A stretch of DNA of 12,189 nucleotides from Treponema sp. (GCA_009786615.1 WQRS01000011.1:1-12189); one strand, 5' to 3'; shown: positions 1-7,326, counted from the first letter of the stretch. The notes: a model not told the origin generated them from the letters alone. Translations and numbers: made by a program.

Positions 1-1
1 C

Positions 2-547
2 GGCTGGGCCTGGGCGCTTATCGCGGGAAGCATTGTCGCGCTCCTTCAGTTTTTAAACGGCCCCCTCATTGACCCGGGGGGCTTTGGCCTTTCCCGCTGG
101 GCCAGCGGCTTTGTGGACATTGTCGCCCTGCCGGTTCTGGTGCCGCTGTTAGTCTATCTGCTTCTTTACCTGTTCAAGTTCATCGCCGGAAATATAGATT
201 TCGCGGGTTTTGCCCTGCTGTGGATAATGCCCGGAGCCGCCGTCAGATCCCTTACATGGAGCGCCATTCAGCACGATCCCATCCTTCTGGTGCTGGTTCC
301 GATTCTCTGGACTGCAATTGCCGCGGGGATATCTTTCTTTATTAACCTGATTCAGACCAACAGCCGCCCGTTTGTGATTGTCCTTTCCGGCCTTGCCATT
401 CTTTTTATACCTTTTGCCGCCTCAACATCCTACTGGGCATTTTTTTCCCAGGAAACCACCATGGGCGTTGTTTTCCTTGCCGCCGCCGTCGCCCCCATGC
501 TCGTGTCCGTGGTGATGTCTTTCATCAGGGCAGAGAACGGGGGCTAG
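2..547 (+). CDS. Polytopic membrane protein, 3' part only (5' end outside window)
   Basis: The reading frame is open from base 2 to the TAG at 545-547, about 181 residues. The first ATG/GTG-type start inside the window (GTG at 113) is almost certainly internal, because the upstream codons already read as membrane protein (GWAWALIAGSIVALLQFLNG, then PLIDPGGFGLSRWASGF). The protein is very hydrophobic, with about five membrane-spanning stretches (around codons 3-20, 38-58, 67-80, 93-112 and 120-180) joined by short loops, and it ends in a short polar tail, IRAENGG. I do not recognise a family. It resembles the uncharacterised inner-membrane proteins common in spirochaetes. It converges on the aldolase gene, with only 8 nt between the two stop codons. 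Function unknown; an integral membrane location is well supported. Confidence 0.75.
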   Translation, partial: GWAWALIAGSIVALLQFLNGPLIDPGGFGLSRWASGFVDIVALPVLVPLLVYLLLYLFKFIAGNIDFAGFALLWIMPGAAVRSLTWSAIQHDPILLVLVPILWTAIAAGISFFINLIQTNSRPFVIVLSGLAILFIPFAASTSYWAFFSQETTMGVVFLAAAVAPMLVSVVMSFIRAENGG

Positions 548-555
548 GTTCCAAA

Positions 556-1554
556 CTACGCCTGGTTTGCCGACCCAAGAACATTCAGGTTCTTGTGGGT
601 ATACACTTTCTTAAGTTCATCCCGCGCCGGGCCCAGAATCTTTCTGGGGTCAAACTCATCCGGGGTTTCAAACAGGACTTTGCGCACCAGGGCGGTCATG
701 GCAAGGCGGCCGTCTGAGTCAATGTTGATCTTGCACACCGCGCTTTTTGCGGCCCTTCGGAGCTGGTCTTCGGGGATGCCCACCGAGTCGGTAAGGCTGC
801 CGCCGTACTTCTCGATCATGTGCACATATTCCATGGGCACCGAAGACGCGCCATGAAGCACAATGGGAAAGCCGGGAATCTTCTTTTCGATTTCTTCCAG
901 AATATCAAAGCGCAGGGGAGGGGGAACAAGGACGCCGTTTGCATCGCGCGTACACTGTTCCGGCTTGAACTTGGCGCGCCCGTGGCTTGTTCCGATGGAA
1001 ATCGCAAGGCTGTCCACGCCGGTTTTTTTTACAAACTCCTCAACCTCTTCCGGCTGGGTGTAGTGGGAATGCTCTGAAGACACATCATCCTCAACGCCCG
1101 CCAGAACCCCCAGCTCGCCTTCCACCGAAACATAGTCCTTGCGGGAATGGGCGAACTCAACGACCTTCCTGGTCAGGGCCACGTTTTCTTCAAAAGAGTG
1201 GTGGGAACCGTCAATCATGACCGAGGAAAAACCGGACTCAATGCAGTCCTTGCACAGTTCAAACGTATCCCCGTGATCCAGGTGAAGGACAATGGGAATG
1301 TCACAGCCCAGTTCGCGTGCGTACTCGCCCGCGCCCTTTGCCATATTGCGCAGAAGGTTCTGGTTCGCGTATTTCCGCGCGCCCCCGGACACCTGCAAAA
1401 TAACCGGCGACTTTGTTTCCACGCACGCCTGGATAATGGCCTGGAGCTGCTCCAGGTTGTTGAAATTGTAGCCCGGTACGGCGAAACCGCCCTTCACCGC
1501 TTTTTTAAACAGGTCAACGGTATTTACAAGGCCCAATTCGGTATAGCTGATCAT
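556..1554 (-). CDS. fba: Class II fructose-1,6-bisphosphate aldolase
   Basis: Zinc-dependent aldolase of glycolysis and gluconeogenesis, interconverting fructose-1,6-bisphosphate with glyceraldehyde-3-phosphate and dihydroxyacetone phosphate in the cytoplasm. The 332-residue protein is full length for the family. Visible signatures are HLDHGD at 91-96 (catalytic Asp93, zinc His94), VEGELG at 144-149, GTSHG at 188-192 (zinc His191), LHGASS at 233-238 (zinc His234) and KINIDSDGR at 275-283, which binds the phosphate and substrate. The frame stays open a further 131 codons upstream. The start chosen is ATG 1554, because the family N-terminus (MISYTELGLVNT) begins there and an AAGGAG Shine-Dalgarno lies at 1561-1566; the longer reading is low-complexity non-protein sequence. 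A sigma70 promoter is visible at 1586-1614. It is divergent from the RpiR-type regulator. Identification is firm; whether this copy is the housekeeping enzyme or a pathway-specific paralogue cannot be told. Confidence 0.95.
   Translation of the reverse strand: MISYTELGLVNTVDLFKKAVKGGFAVPGYNFNNLEQLQAIIQACVETKSPVILQVSGGARKYANQNLLRNMAKGAGEYARELGCDIPIVLHLDHGDTFELCKDCIESGFSSVMIDGSHHSFEENVALTRKVVEFAHSRKDYVSVEGELGVLAGVEDDVSSEHSHYTQPEEVEEFVKKTGVDSLAISIGTSHGRAKFKPEQCTRDANGVLVPPPLRFDILEEIEKKIPGFPIVLHGASSVPMEYVHMIEKYGGSLTDSVGIPEDQLRRAAKSAVCKINIDSDGRLAMTALVRKVLFETPDEFDPRKILGPARDELKKVYTHKNLNVLGSANQA
574..599. repeat. Inverted repeat at the junction of two convergent genes
   Basis: CAAGAAC-ATTCAG-GTTCTTG, a perfect 7-bp stem with a 6-nt loop, flanked by CC/GG pairs across a one-base bulge. 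It lies inside the last codons of fba and about 27 nt past the stop of the membrane-protein gene. There is no T-run on either strand, so it is not a canonical intrinsic terminator. It might still end or protect one of the convergent transcripts, or be chance within coding sequence. Confidence 0.3.
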
Positions 1555-1585
1555 TAAATACTCCTTATCGTATGGGATGATTAAA

Positions 1586-1614
1586 ATACTAAGGCAACAG
1601 GGGGCGGAGGTCAA
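1586..1614 (-). promoter_or_regulatory. Sigma70-type promoter of fba
   Basis: Read on the minus strand: -35 TTGACC (1609-1614), 17-bp spacer, -10 TAGTAT (1586-1591). Transcription would start near 1579, giving a leader of about 25 nt that carries the AAGGAG site at 1561-1566. Hexamer match and spacing are good. This is a prediction by eye. Confidence 0.55.
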
Positions 1615-1642
1615 GGACGCTGAATATAAGCTGTGCAATCCT

Positions 1643-1676
1643 AAATTTGCCCCGTTCCACCAAGTGTGCCAAATTT
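1643..1676. repeat. Inverted repeat AAATTTG-N20-CAAATTT in the fba/rpiR spacer
   Basis: Perfect 7-bp arms at 1643-1649 and 1670-1676 lie upstream of the fba promoter and between the two divergent genes. An operator for the neighbouring RpiR-type regulator is possible. The 20-bp gap between arms is wide, so chance is a fair alternative in AT-rich DNA. Confidence 0.25.
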
Positions 1677-1710
1677 TCCCCTTTTCATGCCCTTTAGTTT
1701 CATTATGGCC

Positions 1711-1739
1711 TTGCAGAACGCAAAGAGAAATTGCATAAT
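1711..1739 (+). promoter_or_regulatory. Sigma70-type promoter of the RpiR-family regulator
   Basis: -35 TTGCAG (1711-1716), 17-bp spacer, -10 CATAAT (1734-1739). Initiation would fall near 1746, leaving a leader of about 34 nt with AAGGA at 1763-1767 before the ATG at 1780. The -10 box sits inside the first copy of a 15-bp tandem repeat. Confidence 0.45.
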
Positions 1740-1761
1740 AGTATGGTGCATAATAGCGTGG
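1732..1761 (+). repeat. Two adjacent copies of a 15-bp repeat at the regulator's promoter
   Basis: Copy 1 (1732-1746) is TGCATAATAGTATGG and copy 2 (1747-1761) is TGCATAATAGCGTGG: 13 of 15 bases identical, abutting without spacer. They span the predicted -10 box, transcription start and early leader of the RpiR-type gene, a typical place for autorepression. It could instead be a recent small tandem duplication that also doubles the -10-like CATAAT. Confidence 0.6.
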
Positions 1762-1779
1762 TAAGGAAAAAATAAAAAT

Positions 1780-2652
1780 ATGATGCTGGTACTTGAAGAT
1801 GAAATCAGAAAAGCGCGACTTACAAAAACAAGTAAACAAATTGCCGATTTTGTTCTGGAAAATGTTTCCCGTATCTGCTTTATGACTACGGATGAAATTT
1901 CCCGGGAGATGGGTGTCAGTGATGCTTCCATCATACGGTTTGCCCAATCGTTGGGTTATTCAGGCTTTGCGGACTTGCAAAAGAGAATGCAGACGTCTTT
2001 AAGCGATCACCTTGAGCACAGCACCGGTGACAGCCAACTGCCCCCGTTTGAACGTATCAACCGCATTGTTCCCTATCTGGCAGACGATAACCTTGTGCAG
2101 TCCATGATGGAGGTCATGACCCGCAACTTTGAAGATACGTTTAAGTACAACGACATGAAAAAAGTCGAGAAAATCTCAAAGTGCCTTATTTCAAGCCGCC
2201 GCAAATTCATCGTTGGAACAAGGGGAGGACAAGATTTGGCCTTTTTATACGCGAACTTACTCTCGCAAGCCCTTCCCAACGTGTTCCCCGTGTCGCATGC
2301 GGACGCAAGTTACTTTGAGCCGCTTCTGGAAATTAACAACAAAGACTGTGCGATTATCATCAGTCTTCCGCGGTATTCCGATTCGGTACGAAAGATCACC
2401 TCATTCATCAATAAGTCAGGGGCAAAAAAGATCGTTATCACAAACAAAGCCACCGCGCCTCCTGCAAAGTCTGCGGACATACTGTTCACGGTAGGTGTTG
2501 ACAATGTAACCTTCTCCAATTCCCGCATCACGTCCGTTTTCCTTGCCGAGCTTATTCTGGCAGATGTTACGCGCAAGATTGATTTCGCCGAACTTTCAGC
2601 GCGCCTGCAAAAACACGAAAATCTCAATCCGCTGAACTATACCGAACACTAG
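1780..2652 (+). CDS. RpiR/MurR-family transcriptional regulator (HTH + SIS)
   Basis: DNA-binding regulator whose C-terminal SIS domain usually senses a phosphosugar or related metabolite. The 290 residues match the family's usual length. The N-terminal HTH_6 domain covers about 5-80, with the helix-turn-helix at TTDEISREMGVSDASIIRFA (36-55) followed by the characteristic LGYSGFADLQ (58-67). The SIS domain spans about 120-265, with its first strand and glycine turn at FIVGTRGGQDLA (143-154), then IIISLPRYSDS (192-202) and the KKIVITNK strand (216-223). The start is the first of two consecutive ATGs; AAGGA at 1763-1767 is rather distant (12 nt), so the second ATG at 1783 is possible. It is divergent from fba and convergent with the TRAP operon. 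Either fba or the TRAP operon may be its target; the ligand cannot be predicted. Confidence 0.88.
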   Translation: MMLVLEDEIRKARLTKTSKQIADFVLENVSRICFMTTDEISREMGVSDASIIRFAQSLGYSGFADLQKRMQTSLSDHLEHSTGDSQLPPFERINRIVPYLADDNLVQSMMEVMTRNFEDTFKYNDMKKVEKISKCLISSRRKFIVGTRGGQDLAFLYANLLSQALPNVFPVSHADASYFEPLLEINNKDCAIIISLPRYSDSVRKITSFINKSGAKKIVITNKATAPPAKSADILFTVGVDNVTFSNSRITSVFLAELILADVTRKIDFAELSARLQKHENLNPLNYTEH

Positions 2653-2655
2653 CGT

Positions 2656-2702
2656 CCCTGGATCGACGCCCAAAATCTCCTGGGCTTAATCATTGACCAG
2701 GG
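2656..2702. repeat. Nested inverted repeats between convergent genes (possible weak bidirectional terminator)
   Basis: The outer arms are CCCTGG (2656-2661) and CCAGGG (2697-2702). The inner arms are GCCCA (2668-2672) and TGGGC (2681-2685). They lie between the RpiR-type stop codon (2652) and the MBL-hydrolase stop codon (2759), where two transcripts must end. There is no long T-run after either stem, so an intrinsic terminator is only a weak call. Nothing else is visible in this 106-nt gap. Confidence 0.3.
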
Positions 2703-2758
2703 CTTTGATTCTTTCAATGTCCAATGTAAAAATCTTTCACCCGCAAACAGCTTTCCGC

Positions 2759-3484
2759 CTAACGATCCAGCCGCAACTCGATGCTTCCCTTGCCTCCGAT
2801 AGTGATTCCGTCGGGGAAGGTAATGGTGATCTCATTCTCTCCCTCCGGTATGACGGAATCACCTTTAACCTGGAGAGCGCAGTCGTGTCCGGGCAGAACG
2901 CGGACTGCAAGTGCTTTGATCATTTCGATGCTCCGGCGGCTGACTTCCGGGTCTGTTGCCTGGGCAACATGTCCGGTGGCCAATTCAACACGGTTTTTGA
3001 TGGCGTCCCCTACAATCGCAGTCTTGCCTGCCGGATCATCGATCAACAGGGAGGCGCTGCCGGGCGTGTGTCCGGGGGTTAACAGGAAGCTTGCGCCGGG
3101 CATGATTTCCATTCCATCTTTTTCAAGAAATACTTTCTTGAACGAGCGCAGTAAAGGCAAGACTCCTTCTTGGATGGGTTCATCAGTCGCTATGTTTGCA
3201 TATTCCCATTCGATTCGTGTACAGTAAAATTCGGCATGAGGAAAGAGGCTGGCGTTCGCTATATGATCGAAATGAAGATGGGTCAAAAAAACAGAGTCAA
3301 TGTCGGCACAGCTCAATCCCCTATCCTTCAGTGCCTGAAGCAGCCATAAGCGCGCACCATGCGCTCCGGTATCCACAAGGCAGTTTCTCTTTTCGGAGCG
3401 CAAAAGAATAATTGAACTCCATCCCAAAAAAGTATTACTGGCCTTCCCCGGAAAACCGTTATACAATACATCAATCTTAGTCAT
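2759..3484 (-). CDS. Metallo-beta-lactamase-fold hydrolase
   Basis: Predicted cytoplasmic dinuclear metal hydrolase, 241 residues, without signal peptide. The metal-binding set is complete: THLHFDH at 68-74 (His69, His71, Asp73, His74), PGHTPGS at 137-143 (His139), VGD at 158-160 (bridging Asp160) and PGH at 198-200 (His200). The compact length and HLHFDH motif fit the lactonase/hydrolase branch (quorum-quenching lactonase-like proteins) better than glyoxalase II, but members range over lactones, thioesters and other esters. A strong AAGGAGG site (3491-3497) precedes ATG 3484. It is the last gene of the TRAP operon, 28 nt after the RraA-like gene, so a step on the imported acid, such as opening a lactone or thioester, is a reasonable inference. 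The true substrate is unknown. Confidence 0.88.
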   Translation of the reverse strand: MTKIDVLYNGFPGKASNTFLGWSSIILLRSEKRNCLVDTGAHGARLWLLQALKDRGLSCADIDSVFLTHLHFDHIANASLFPHAEFYCTRIEWEYANIATDEPIQEGVLPLLRSFKKVFLEKDGMEIMPGASFLLTPGHTPGSASLLIDDPAGKTAIVGDAIKNRVELATGHVAQATDPEVSRRSIEMIKALAVRVLPGHDCALQVKGDSVIPEGENEITITFPDGITIGGKGSIELRLDR

Positions 3485-3512
3485 GTAATTCCTCCTTACT
3501 GTGGTATCTTGT

Positions 3513-4208
3513 TTATCCTTTCACAATCTCAAAACCCATCTTTTCGATATTTGCCTCGACATTGCGGACAATACGGCTTTCTTCCCATCTTCCATTTTTG
3601 ATGAGTTCGACCATTTCAGCTTCGTTTGCAATAATCTGTTTTACTTTTTCCAATATGGTCTGTGCATCAGCAGGGCGTACTACCACCACTCCGTCTTCAT
3701 CCCCTACAATAATGTCACCGGGGTGCACCACCACACCGCCGCAGTTCACCGGAACATTAACCTCACCCGGCCCGCCCTGATAGTGGCCTCTGGGCGTGAC
3801 ACCCGCAGCGTATACCGGAAAATCTTTTTCCATTAAATCTCTAATGTAACGCACACAGCCGTCAACGACAAAGCCCGCAATGCCTCTGGCTATTGCACAG
3901 GTATACATAAGGCTGCCAACAACGCTGTAATTCATGTCTCCGCTTACATCAATTACAATAATGTCGCCAGGTTGTGCAAGCAGCATTGCTTTATGAATCG
4001 CCATATTATCAGCAACCGCGCCGCGTACGGTAACGGCAGTACCCAAAAGCCTTTTGGTTTTTCCTCTGGCGCTGATTCTGGCATCCATAGCAAACATCCG
4101 GTTACTGGCATCGGAAATGAGTGCGGTCTTGACGTCAGAAAAGCTGGCAACCAGTTCTTTATTGGGACGGTTTATATCACAGCAAATTTTCATCCCTGGA
4201 TTTTTCAT
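3513..4208 (-). CDS. RraA-like / 4-hydroxy-4-methyl-2-oxoglutarate aldolase-family protein
   Basis: Member of the RraA fold family, which includes divalent-metal HMG/CHA aldolases (pyruvate-releasing, often also oxaloacetate decarboxylases) and the RNase E inhibitor RraA. The 231 residues fit the family. Core motifs are LLGTAVTVRG (54-63), QPGDIIVID (79-87) and GFVVDGCVR (112-120), followed by the 'FPVYAAG' strand (130-136) and HPGDIIVGDEDGVVVV (162-177). Arg120 corresponds to the substrate-binding arginine. The next residue is Tyr121 where aldolases have the Asp of the DGxxRD motif that holds the metal-bound water; an Arg-Asp pair follows three residues later (123-124). The start is ATG 4208, with AAGGAG 9 nt upstream. 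It is translated 17 nt after the TRAP permease, pointing to a catabolic aldolase role rather than RNase control. Activity should not be assumed because of Tyr121. Confidence 0.85.
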   Translation of the reverse strand: MKNPGMKICCDINRPNKELVASFSDVKTALISDASNRMFAMDARISARGKTKRLLGTAVTVRGAVADNMAIHKAMLLAQPGDIIVIDVSGDMNYSVVGSLMYTCAIARGIAGFVVDGCVRYIRDLMEKDFPVYAAGVTPRGHYQGGPGEVNVPVNCGGVVVHPGDIIVGDEDGVVVVRPADAQTILEKVKQIIANEAEMVELIKNGRWEESRIVRNVEANIEKMGFEIVKG

Positions 4209-4225
4209 ACTGTTTTACTCCTTAA

Positions 4226-6166
4226 TTAGTGTGAAGCCTCAGCCGGGGCCAAGGGGGTGAAACCTCGTTTCTGGATAACGGTAACTGCTATTAAAAGTGC
4301 AATGCCTATCAAGTCGGTGATCCGTAACACAAATAATCCAGAAACCCAAAATGCAAGTCCCATTGAATAAAGGTAATCAACAGGGACGAAGAACAACAGG
4401 CCTCCAAACGCAAGCACCAGTCTGAGTTGAAGGCTCAAGGGACGGATGAAAAAACCCATAATGCTGCACGCCAACATCAGGATGGAAATCATCAGCGCCA
4501 CGGTAATGTAGACGGTCGATGGCGTAAATCCGCCTATCAACAACAGCGACGGAAAATAGTGAAACGCAAAGGGGAGGATTATCAGCATCGCAGAATATTT
4601 GACAGCCGCGAACGCAGTTTTCATCGGGCTTGCACCTGATATTGACGAAGCGGCCAGACACGCCACCGCAACAGGAGGTGTCACACTTGCCAGGCCTGAA
4701 AACCAGAACGCTATCAAATGCGCCGTCACCAAGTCCACACCCAGCACGACAAGGCCGGGTACAACGATCAACGCCATGACAATATAGGCGGCAGTCTGCG
4801 GAGAGCCAAGGCCTATGACAATGGCAACAAAACCTACAAGCACAATTGCAAGGAAGATAATTCCGCCTGACATCATAACGACCATAATGCCAAACTTTTG
4901 TGCAAGACCGCCAAGCATGATTCCGCCCATTATAATTCCCAACGCACCTATCATAGCGCCAACGGAAACATTATTTTTGCCTGCGGTCTCCATCGCCATC
5001 AGGATATTTTTTGGACGCATCTTGTGGTCTTTGGTGAACTGGCTGAGCACTACGCACGAAATGGTTGCAGCCAATGCCACACGATCCGGAGACCAGCCCC
5101 AGACCAAGAGTATAAATATCAGCGCTATAGGTACAATGAAAAACCAGCCTTCCTTGAGTGTCTCTTTCCAGTCTGGTATTTCATTATCCGGTATGTTTTT
5201 GATATTGTTCATCTTGGCATAGGAATGTACGGAAATGATGCACCAATAAAAATAAAGAAATGCCGGGATAATGCTCATCATCACGATTCGTATATAAGGC
5301 GTTTCAGTCATGCTGGCCATCAGAAAAGCGCCCGCACCCATAACAGGCGGGAGTATCATCCCGCCGCTGGAAGCGGCCGCTTCAATAGCCCCGGCGTGTT
5401 CCGCCTTAAAACCAACCCGCTTCATCATTGGAATGGTGAATACGCCTGTGGTCATCACATTTGACACAGAGCTTCCTTGAACGGATCCGGTAATGGCAGT
5501 ACCGATAACCGCAACCTTGGCCGGCCCGCCGGCCCATCCTCTGGTCAGCGACATCGACAACTTGATAAAGAAGTTAGTTGCACCGCTGACCTCCATGAAC
5601 GCTCCCATAATTATAAACGGAACTACAAAGGTGGCGAATGTGTGCGTAATGGTTCCAAAAATGGCCTGATCGGTGCGGTACATGTAATCAACGATCCGGA
5701 ACAGCGAAAATCCCCTGTGAGCAAGTATCCCCGGCAGCCACGGCCCGATATAAAGCTGAAACGCGAAAACGAAAGCTATTGCCGGTATAACCATGCCCAA
5801 AGTCCTGCGGGCACTCTCAAACAGCAAAATGATCGCAATCAGGCCAAAGTAAAAATCCGTCATGTTGCTTTGCCCAAAACGGGCCACCGCATAATCCAGA
5901 TAACTGAAACTCCAATATCCCATGGTGGCGATTATCAGTGCAATCAGCACATAATCGTACCATGGGACAGCTTTTGCACCGGCTCCTTTTTTTGTGATGG
6001 GGTAAAGCATAAACGCCAGAACGCTGCAAGCCGCAAGATAAAATGGACGCATAACTTCCATTGGCATGATGCGGAAGCCGGAATGGAGCATAAAAAGACC
6101 GCTGAACATAACCGCCACAATTGAGAACAATACTTTATGCGGGCCTTCCAGTTTTCTTGTTGCCAT
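4226..6166 (-). CDS. TRAP transporter fused permease (4TM/12TM, TAXI type)
   Basis: Membrane part of a tripartite ATP-independent periplasmic transporter that moves a carboxylate, driven by an ion gradient, together with the TAXI binding protein encoded just upstream. The 646 residues contain the small DctQ-like unit (about 1-140) fused to the large DctM-like unit. Typical DctM signatures are visible: GSVQGSSVSNVMTTGVFTIP (227-246), EAAASSGGMILPPVMGAGAF (262-281) and ASVTPPVAVACLAASSISGA (493-512). Some 16 or more hydrophobic helices can be counted. The frame extends 37 codons upstream into the binding-protein gene; ATG 6166 (MATRKLEGP) is preferred because it follows that gene's stop by 16 nt. 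The Shine-Dalgarno there (AGAAGG) is close to the ATG. The substrate is not readable from sequence; TAXI systems are known for glutamate, 2-oxoglutarate and other organic acids. Confidence 0.95.
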   Translation of the reverse strand: MATRKLEGPHKVLFSIVAVMFSGLFMLHSGFRIMPMEVMRPFYLAACSVLAFMLYPITKKGAGAKAVPWYDYVLIALIIATMGYWSFSYLDYAVARFGQSNMTDFYFGLIAIILLFESARRTLGMVIPAIAFVFAFQLYIGPWLPGILAHRGFSLFRIVDYMYRTDQAIFGTITHTFATFVVPFIIMGAFMEVSGATNFFIKLSMSLTRGWAGGPAKVAVIGTAITGSVQGSSVSNVMTTGVFTIPMMKRVGFKAEHAGAIEAAASSGGMILPPVMGAGAFLMASMTETPYIRIVMMSIIPAFLYFYWCIISVHSYAKMNNIKNIPDNEIPDWKETLKEGWFFIVPIALIFILLVWGWSPDRVALAATISCVVLSQFTKDHKMRPKNILMAMETAGKNNVSVGAMIGALGIIMGGIMLGGLAQKFGIMVVMMSGGIIFLAIVLVGFVAIVIGLGSPQTAAYIVMALIVVPGLVVLGVDLVTAHLIAFWFSGLASVTPPVAVACLAASSISGASPMKTAFAAVKYSAMLIILPFAFHYFPSLLLIGGFTPSTVYITVALMISILMLACSIMGFFIRPLSLQLRLVLAFGGLLFFVPVDYLYSMGLAFWVSGLFVLRITDLIGIALLIAVTVIQKRGFTPLAPAEASH

Positions 6167-6182
6167 AGCCTTCTCTTTGGGT

Positions 6183-7157
6183 TCAGGATTGTCTTGGAGC
6201 CCAGGGATTTTCCTGGAAGAACCGTAACGCGCCGGGATGAACCGGAATATTATTGTCGCGCGCACTTTGAATGTCACCGACGAAATTCGCCCAGTTGGGG
6301 TGCATAAGGGTCATTGCTTCCAGCGAACTCGGCTGAAACGCCGCATTGAGAATGTCGTATATGATCTGATCAGGGACGCTGCGGTGGGCTACCATTATGA
6401 TCTTGAAGTGCGGCAACAGCGTCGGGCCTACCATTCCCCGATAAATTGGCGGCAGGTAGTCCGGGAAAAAGAGCGGGTTCACTTCCACAAGCAGATTAAT
6501 TTGCTCATAGGTAAACGGAATGATTATAATGTCTTCAGTTTCGGCCAACTCCGTAATCGCACCAGCCGGAGAACCTGTCATGGCAACGGCGTCAATGCGG
6601 CCTTCCCTCATCGCAAATACGGTATCGGCAAACGCAAGGTGCTGGCGTTCCAAATCAAGGTTTAACGCATCAAGAACCATGTTGGCTATGAATTGCACAC
6701 CGGAACCCGGAGGGCCTGTGGATACTATTCTGCCGTTAAGGTCTTCAATGCTCTGTATTCCTGAATCCCTGAAAGCCACAAAATAAAAGTCGTTACTGTG
6801 AGTCCAGGCTACTGCCATCAGATCATCACCCACTCCGTGCCACTGCGGATCGGCGAACGCTCCGGTGTTCGACAGGAGTTGTTGCACGATCATATCCTGC
6901 GTGAGTCCCAGGTCAAGTTCGCCCCGGGCCACCTGAATGGCGTTATCAAAAGCGGCACCGGTCGTCACATTTGTGATATTTACGCCGGGAACCAAAGGTG
7001 TAACAACGGTAGAAAACGCTCCAACCATGTAAAACATAACGGCACCAGGTGAGCTTCCGCCAAAGTGGATTTGAACAGTCCGACCTTCGGGGGGAGTGCA
7101 TGACGCCATTGCCAGCATTGCCATTGACAACGCAATTCCAATAACTCTCTTTGCCAT
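6183..7157 (-). CDS. TAXI-family TRAP solute-binding lipoprotein
   Basis: Extracytoplasmic receptor that captures the substrate for the fused permease downstream. The 324 residues begin with a lipoprotein signal: MAKR, a hydrophobic core, then the lipobox MASC with Cys20, so it is likely membrane-anchored, as binding proteins often are in spirochaetes. TAXI signatures are the first strand VQIHFGGSSPGAVMFYMVGA (28-47), the ligand-loop region VTTGAAFDNAIQVARGELDL (64-83) with GLTQ after it, and the second-lobe motif STGPPGSGVQF (146-156). ATG 7157 has a good GGAGG at 7165-7169. It is the first gene of a four-gene leftward operon with a sigma70 promoter at 7230-7257, and it is divergent from the sigma54 activator. 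Family assignment is firm and ligand unknown. Confidence 0.93.
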   Translation of the reverse strand: MAKRVIGIALSMAMLAMASCTPPEGRTVQIHFGGSSPGAVMFYMVGAFSTVVTPLVPGVNITNVTTGAAFDNAIQVARGELDLGLTQDMIVQQLLSNTGAFADPQWHGVGDDLMAVAWTHSNDFYFVAFRDSGIQSIEDLNGRIVSTGPPGSGVQFIANMVLDALNLDLERQHLAFADTVFAMREGRIDAVAMTGSPAGAITELAETEDIIIIPFTYEQINLLVEVNPLFFPDYLPPIYRGMVGPTLLPHFKIIMVAHRSVPDQIIYDILNAAFQPSSLEAMTLMHPNWANFVGDIQSARDNNIPVHPGALRFFQENPWAPRQS

Positions 7158-7181
7158 TGAAGAACCTCCGCAAAATATATA

Positions 7182-7210
7182 TTGACACGTTTACTACAAT
7201 AATTTAATTT
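7182..7210 (+). promoter_or_regulatory. Sigma70-type promoter of the sigma54 activator gene
   Basis: Plus strand: -35 TTGACA (7182-7187, perfect), then -10 TTTAAT (7204-7209, 16-bp spacer) or TAATTT (7205-7210, 17-bp). It would give a leader of about 110 nt before ATG 7327. It lies downstream of the divergent TAXI promoter, so the two transcripts overlap at their 5' ends. Confidence 0.4.
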
Positions 7211-7219
7211 TATGTAGTA
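7192..7219. promoter_or_regulatory. Inverted repeat TACTACA-N14-TGTAGTA, candidate operator
   Basis: Perfect 7-bp arms at 7192-7198 and 7213-7219 straddle the predicted -10 box of the activator gene and lie just downstream of the -10 of the divergent TAXI promoter. A protein bound here could affect both transcripts. Candidate binders include the nearby RpiR-type regulator. The surroundings are AT-rich, so confidence is modest. Confidence 0.35.
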
Positions 7220-7229
7220 TTTGGTACAT

Positions 7230-7257
7230 GCTATATTGCCTTGTTTTATTTTGTCAA
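7230..7257 (-). promoter_or_regulatory. Sigma70-type promoter of the TAXI-TRAP operon
   Basis: Minus strand: -35 TTGACA (7252-7257, perfect), 16-bp spacer, -10 TATAGC (7230-7235). The leader would be about 65 nt before ATG 7157. No sigma54 element with correct spacing was found upstream of this operon, so it seems to use the housekeeping factor, unlike the aldolase gene on the other side. Confidence 0.55.
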
Positions 7258-7326
7258 GCTTTTTTATTTATTTTTTTGCATTTTTTTTCCAAGCCATAAG
7301 GCGACGATGGCGCAAGGGGGCAGTCA

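Noticed and set aside
1657..1675. Sigma54-like -24 element (TTTGGCACAC) on the minus strand upstream of fba
   Set aside because: At the required 10-nt spacing the -12 position reads GG, not GC, and a good sigma70 promoter lies nearer the gene.
1555..1947. N-terminal extension of the fructose-bisphosphate aldolase by 131 codons
   Set aside because: The extra sequence does not read as protein, overlaps the divergent regulator gene and promoters, and a clean Shine-Dalgarno and family N-terminus mark ATG 1554.
4815..6124. Long plus-strand open frames opposite the TRAP permease (for example 4898-5464 and 5477-6124)
   Set aside because: They are antisense shadows: low-complexity polar sequences with no domain features, fully covered by the well-supported permease gene.
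7221..7241. TGGTAC...TTGC on the plus strand as a sigma54 promoter for the activator gene
   Set aside because: The GG-to-GC spacing is 13 nt.
7277..7294. Possible sigma54 promoter (TTGG...TGCA, minus strand) for the TAXI operon
   Set aside because: GG and GC are 9 nt apart instead of 10, and the match comes from an A/T homopolymer tract.
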